Shown: piece by piece, positions 62,082-64,000 of the stretch
How positions within the stretch are numbered: position 1 is the stretch's first letter
Layout: the number at the start of each line of letters is the position of its first letter
Assembly (NCBI RefSeq): GCF_030818955.1
Contig: NZ_JAUTBF010000001.1
Span: 2,542,001 to 2,606,000, forward strand
Source: Microbacterium trichothecenolyticum
GTDB lineage: Bacteria > Actinomycetota > Actinomycetes > Actinomycetales > Microbacteriaceae
Length of the DNA: 64,000 nt
Direction: 5' to 3'
Translations under genes and position numbers: made by a program
Notes under the pieces: generated by a model
Seen by the model: the letters and a program-made list of their open reading frames with translations, nothing else
Database searches by the model: none
What the model was told of the DNA's origin: nothing

Positions 62082-62774
62082 GTGCGCCTCATCATTGCCC
62101 GCTGTTCCGTCGACTACACGGGCCGGCTGAACACGCATCTCCCCCTCGCGACCCGCCTCATCATGGTCAAGGCCGATGGCACAGTCGCCTTCCACCGAGA
62201 CGTACAACACGCGCCCCTGAACTGGATGAGCCCGCCCTGCAGCCTCACTCTCGAGCAGCCGGACGAGGTCGACGTCGAAGACGGCGTGATCGAGCGCTGG
62301 CGCGTGACCCACGCCAAGACCGGCGACGCGTTACTCGTACGCATCCACGAGATCGTGCACGACACCGCGCACGATCTCGGCGTCGACCCGGGGCTGATCA
62401 AAGACGGCGTCGAGGCCGACCTGCAGCGCCTGCTCGCCGAGCAGGTCTCGGTCGTGGGCGAGGGTCTCACGCTGGTACGTCGCGAGTACCCCACCGCCAT
62501 CGGTCCGGTCGACCTGCTGCTGCGCGACGACAACGGCGGCACCGTGGCCATCGAGGTCAAGCGCCGCGGCGACATCGATGGCGTCGAACAGCTCACCCGC
62601 TACCTCGAGCTGCTCAACCGCGATCCGCTGTTGGCCCCGGTGACGGGGGTGTACGCCGCCCAGGAGATCAAGCCGCAGGCTCGCGTGCTCGCCACCGATC
62701 GCGGCATCCGCTGCCTCACCCTCGACTACGACGAGATGAAAGGGGTTCAGTCGGGCGCCCCGCGCCTGTTCTGA
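62082..62774 (+). CDS. nucS: Mismatch-specific endonuclease NucS/EndoMS
   Basis: 230 residues from GTG 62082. NucS cuts both strands at mismatches and replaces MutSL in actinobacteria. The RecB-like nuclease core is complete: Asp144 ([10 protein letters not shown]), Glu158 and Lys160 ([20 protein letters not shown]), then [24 protein letters not shown] and a C-terminal RLF, the clamp-binding end. The N-terminal 46 residues ([23 protein letters not shown]) lack the usual YKPLNW context and are one residue shorter than in the stranded fragment. They were probably brought in by the inserted segment. CAGAAT lies 6 nt before the GTG. Confidence 0.95.
   Translation: MRLIIARCSVDYTGRLNTHLPLATRLIMVKADGTVAFHRDVQHAPLNWMSPPCSLTLEQPDEVDVEDGVIERWRVTHAKTGDALLVRIHEIVHDTAHDLGVDPGLIKDGVEADLQRLLAEQVSVVGEGLTLVRREYPTAIGPVDLLLRDDNGGTVAIEVKRRGDIDGVEQLTRYLELLNRDPLLAPVTGVYAAQEIKPQARVLATDRGIRCLTLDYDEMKGVQSGAPRLF
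62217..62231 (+). repeat. 15-bp direct repeat CTGAACTGGATGAGC, right copy
   Basis: Right-hand copy of the 15-bp repeat, within the intact nucS; see 61220-61234. Confidence 0.6.
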
Positions 62775-62793
62775 TCCCACCGGAGGACTAATT

Positions 62794-62810
62794 ACCTGGC
62801 TTGACCAGGT
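62794..62810. promoter_or_regulatory. Inverted repeat ACCTGG-CTTGA-CCAGGT
   Basis: A perfect 6-bp stem in an AT-rich spot lies 20 bp after nucS and 78 bp before the secreted-protein gene. It is too short for a strong terminator and has no T tract; an operator for the downstream gene is possible. Confidence 0.4.
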
Positions 62811-62887
62811 GATGTCTCGACAAGCCGTCGTCGTTGAAGACGAGGATCGACGAAAAGCAGCGCATCGTCACGACCAGGAGGCCACTG

Positions 62888-63208
62888 ATGTCCACACCCC
62901 CCTTCGCCGCCCGACTCGCTCGACGACTCGCGGTCGTCGGCACCGCCGCCGCGATGTCGATCGCCGCCGTGTCGGTGCCCCAGATGGCCTCCGCCCGCGT
63001 CGTCACCAACCCCGGCTACACCGTGTGCGTGTCATCGAGCGTGAAAAATCTCGTCGCCTCCGGCTCCGTCGTCCGAGAGCGCGGCGTCCAAGGCCTGGGC
63101 TACTACACCGTCGGCGGCCACGATTACCTCGGCACCGACAAGCGCGCCACCCAGAGCATCGCTCAGCGGTCGCCCGGCGTGTGGTTCCTGGTTCCGCTCT
63201 GCGCCTGA
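62888..63208 (+). CDS. Small secreted protein of unknown function
   Basis: 106 residues. Signal peptide MSTPPFAARLARRLAVVGTAAAMSIAAVSVPQMASA, cleavage predicted after ASA. The mature part is about 70 residues (RVVTNPGYTVCVSSSVKNLVASGSVVRERGVQGLGYYTVGGHDYLGTDKRATQSI...FLVPLCA) with two Cys that could form a disulfide. AGGAGG is 7 nt before ATG 62888. Family not recognised. Confidence 0.72.
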   Translation: MSTPPFAARLARRLAVVGTAAAMSIAAVSVPQMASARVVTNPGYTVCVSSSVKNLVASGSVVRERGVQGLGYYTVGGHDYLGTDKRATQSIAQRSPGVWFLVPLCA

Positions 63209-63375
63209 CGGCCACCCACGAGCCGAGGGTCGCGCGCTACGGCGTCTCGTCGGCGCGCGGCCCTCTTTCCGCCTCCCGCCCCCCCACCAGCACTACAGCG
63301 CGTGCGATAGCAACCCCGGCACGTTGCCCCGGCGCGGAGCGATCCGCGTCGGTATCTCGCCGGTAGCGTGGACGT

Positions 63376-64000
63376 ATGCCCGAACGCTCACCCTTCTCGT
63401 GCGTCCTGTGGGACGTCGACGGCACCCTCGTCGATGCCTCCGAGGGAATCCTCCGCCGCCTGACAGTCACGCTCGAGCACTTCGGCCGCACGCCTCCGAC
63501 ACGCGGAGAGCTTTCACGCTGGATCGGCCCACCGATGTTCGAGTCGTTCCAGGTGAACGTGGGCATGTCTGCCGACCAGGCCACCGAAGCCGTCACGTTC
63601 TACCGCGGCCTCAACCGGAACGAGGGGTACACCGTCAGCGCGAAGCTCTACCCGGGCGTCGCCGGCCTCGTGCACGACCTCCACGCCGCCGGTGTCCCGC
63701 AATCGACCGCGAGTTCGAAGCCCGAGGTGCAAGTGGTGGCCCTCATGGATCACTTCGGTCTCGCCCCCGACCTCGAAGCCATCGTGGGTGCTTCTCTCGA
63801 CGAGCGCAGCTTGAGCGCCAAGTCCGACATCGTGCGCGAAGCGCTGCGGCGGCTCGAGGCGAACGGCGTCGACACCTCGCGTCCGGTCCTGATCGGCGAT
63901 CGGCATCACGACGTCGAGGGTGGACAGGATGCCGGTGTGCCCGTGATCTTCGTGCGCTGGGGCTTCAGTTGGCCGCACGAGTCCGAGGGCGCCCAGGCCG
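63376..64000 (+). CDS. HAD family hydrolase (phosphoglycolate phosphatase-like), partial
   Basis: Open to the window edge, 208 residues seen. HAD motif I WDVDGTLVD (Asp13, Asp15), a helical cap (ILRRLTVTLEHFGRTPPTRGELSRWIGPPMFESF), motif II STASSKP, motif III Lys in SAKSDIVREAL and motif IV VLIGDRHHDVEGGQDAGVPVIFVRWGF. It resembles the Gph/PGP branch. TAGCGT (63364-63369) is 6 nt before the ATG, so it is leaderless. Few residues are missing at the C-terminus. Confidence 0.9.
   Translation, partial: MPERSPFSCVLWDVDGTLVDASEGILRRLTVTLEHFGRTPPTRGELSRWIGPPMFESFQVNVGMSADQATEAVTFYRGLNRNEGYTVSAKLYPGVAGLVHDLHAAGVPQSTASSKPEVQVVALMDHFGLAPDLEAIVGASLDERSLSAKSDIVREALRRLEANGVDTSRPVLIGDRHHDVEGGQDAGVPVIFVRWGFSWPHESEGAQA

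Overview
The window is high-GC (about 70 percent) actinobacterial DNA, most likely from Microbacterium or a close Microbacteriaceae relative. Three things point there: GGATGCC/GGCATCC is very frequent, many starts look leaderless (a TANNNT box 6-7 nt before ATG/GTG), and the gene set is typical (NucS mismatch endonuclease, fused MnhA/B Mrp antiporter, Asp23/AmaP cluster, YhgE/Pip exporter, ArgG and PurL of actinobacterial form). No rRNA, tRNA, IS transposase or phage gene was seen.

Layout. 1-937: a helical-repeat regulator-like gene running off the left edge. 1347-4668: a CUT1 sugar ABC transporter (permease, permease, binding protein). 4870-8066 (minus): six-gene Asp23/AmaP envelope-stress cluster. 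8322-11597: fdhD and an FdhF/YdeP-type molybdopterin oxidoreductase. 11677-15420: a decayed type I-E CRISPR-Cas locus. It consists of a DUF4190 gene cut at the edge of a five-repeat degenerate array, then cas7e lacking its first half, then complete-looking cas5e, cas6e, cas1e and cas2e. cas3, cas8e and cse2 are absent. 15510-18815: FAD monooxygenase-like gene, glycerate kinase and small genes. 19454-22003: purL and a 44-aa membrane protein. 22122-27661: epoxide hydrolase, two tandem paralogous membrane-anchored proteins, DUF3253, DUF2071, chorismate mutase and an AI-2E family protein. 27680-36633: a ROK-controlled glycoside operon (regulator, lipoprotein, GH29 fucosidase, two permeases, frameshifted M81 peptidase, CutC, ROK kinase). 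36677-42699: lactonase-like propeller, purA, GH6 hydrolase, lipoprotein cyclophilin and argG. 42700-43416: repeat-rich gap with three copies of a 70-bp palindromic element. 43417-46579: TetR, a motif-less ABC-ATPase-like protein and a YhgE/Pip protein. 46580-47033: tandem repeats. 47034-51558: OmpR-type two-component system (minus) and a MacB-like ABC exporter (plus). 51737-58582: SRPBCC protein and mnhACDEFG (minus). 58680-61025: divergent LacI regulator and MFS transporter sharing an operator. 61082-62774: a 5' fragment of nucS, a LysE exporter in a different base composition, and an intact nucS with an unusual 5' end. 62888-64000: small secreted protein and a HAD phosphatase cut by the right edge.

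Two places carry the most interest. One is the partly deleted CRISPR-Cas locus, which keeps adaptation and crRNA-processing genes but no interference nuclease. The other is the nucS locus, where a roughly 1-kb segment carrying an exporter appears to have entered the 5' end of a mismatch-repair gene, supplied a replacement 5' end, and left the old one stranded. Four genes (sugar permease, M81 peptidase, GH6 hydrolase, histidine kinase) each show an apparent one-base indel in a short homopolymer run. These may be assembly errors or real decay, and should be checked before functional conclusions are drawn.
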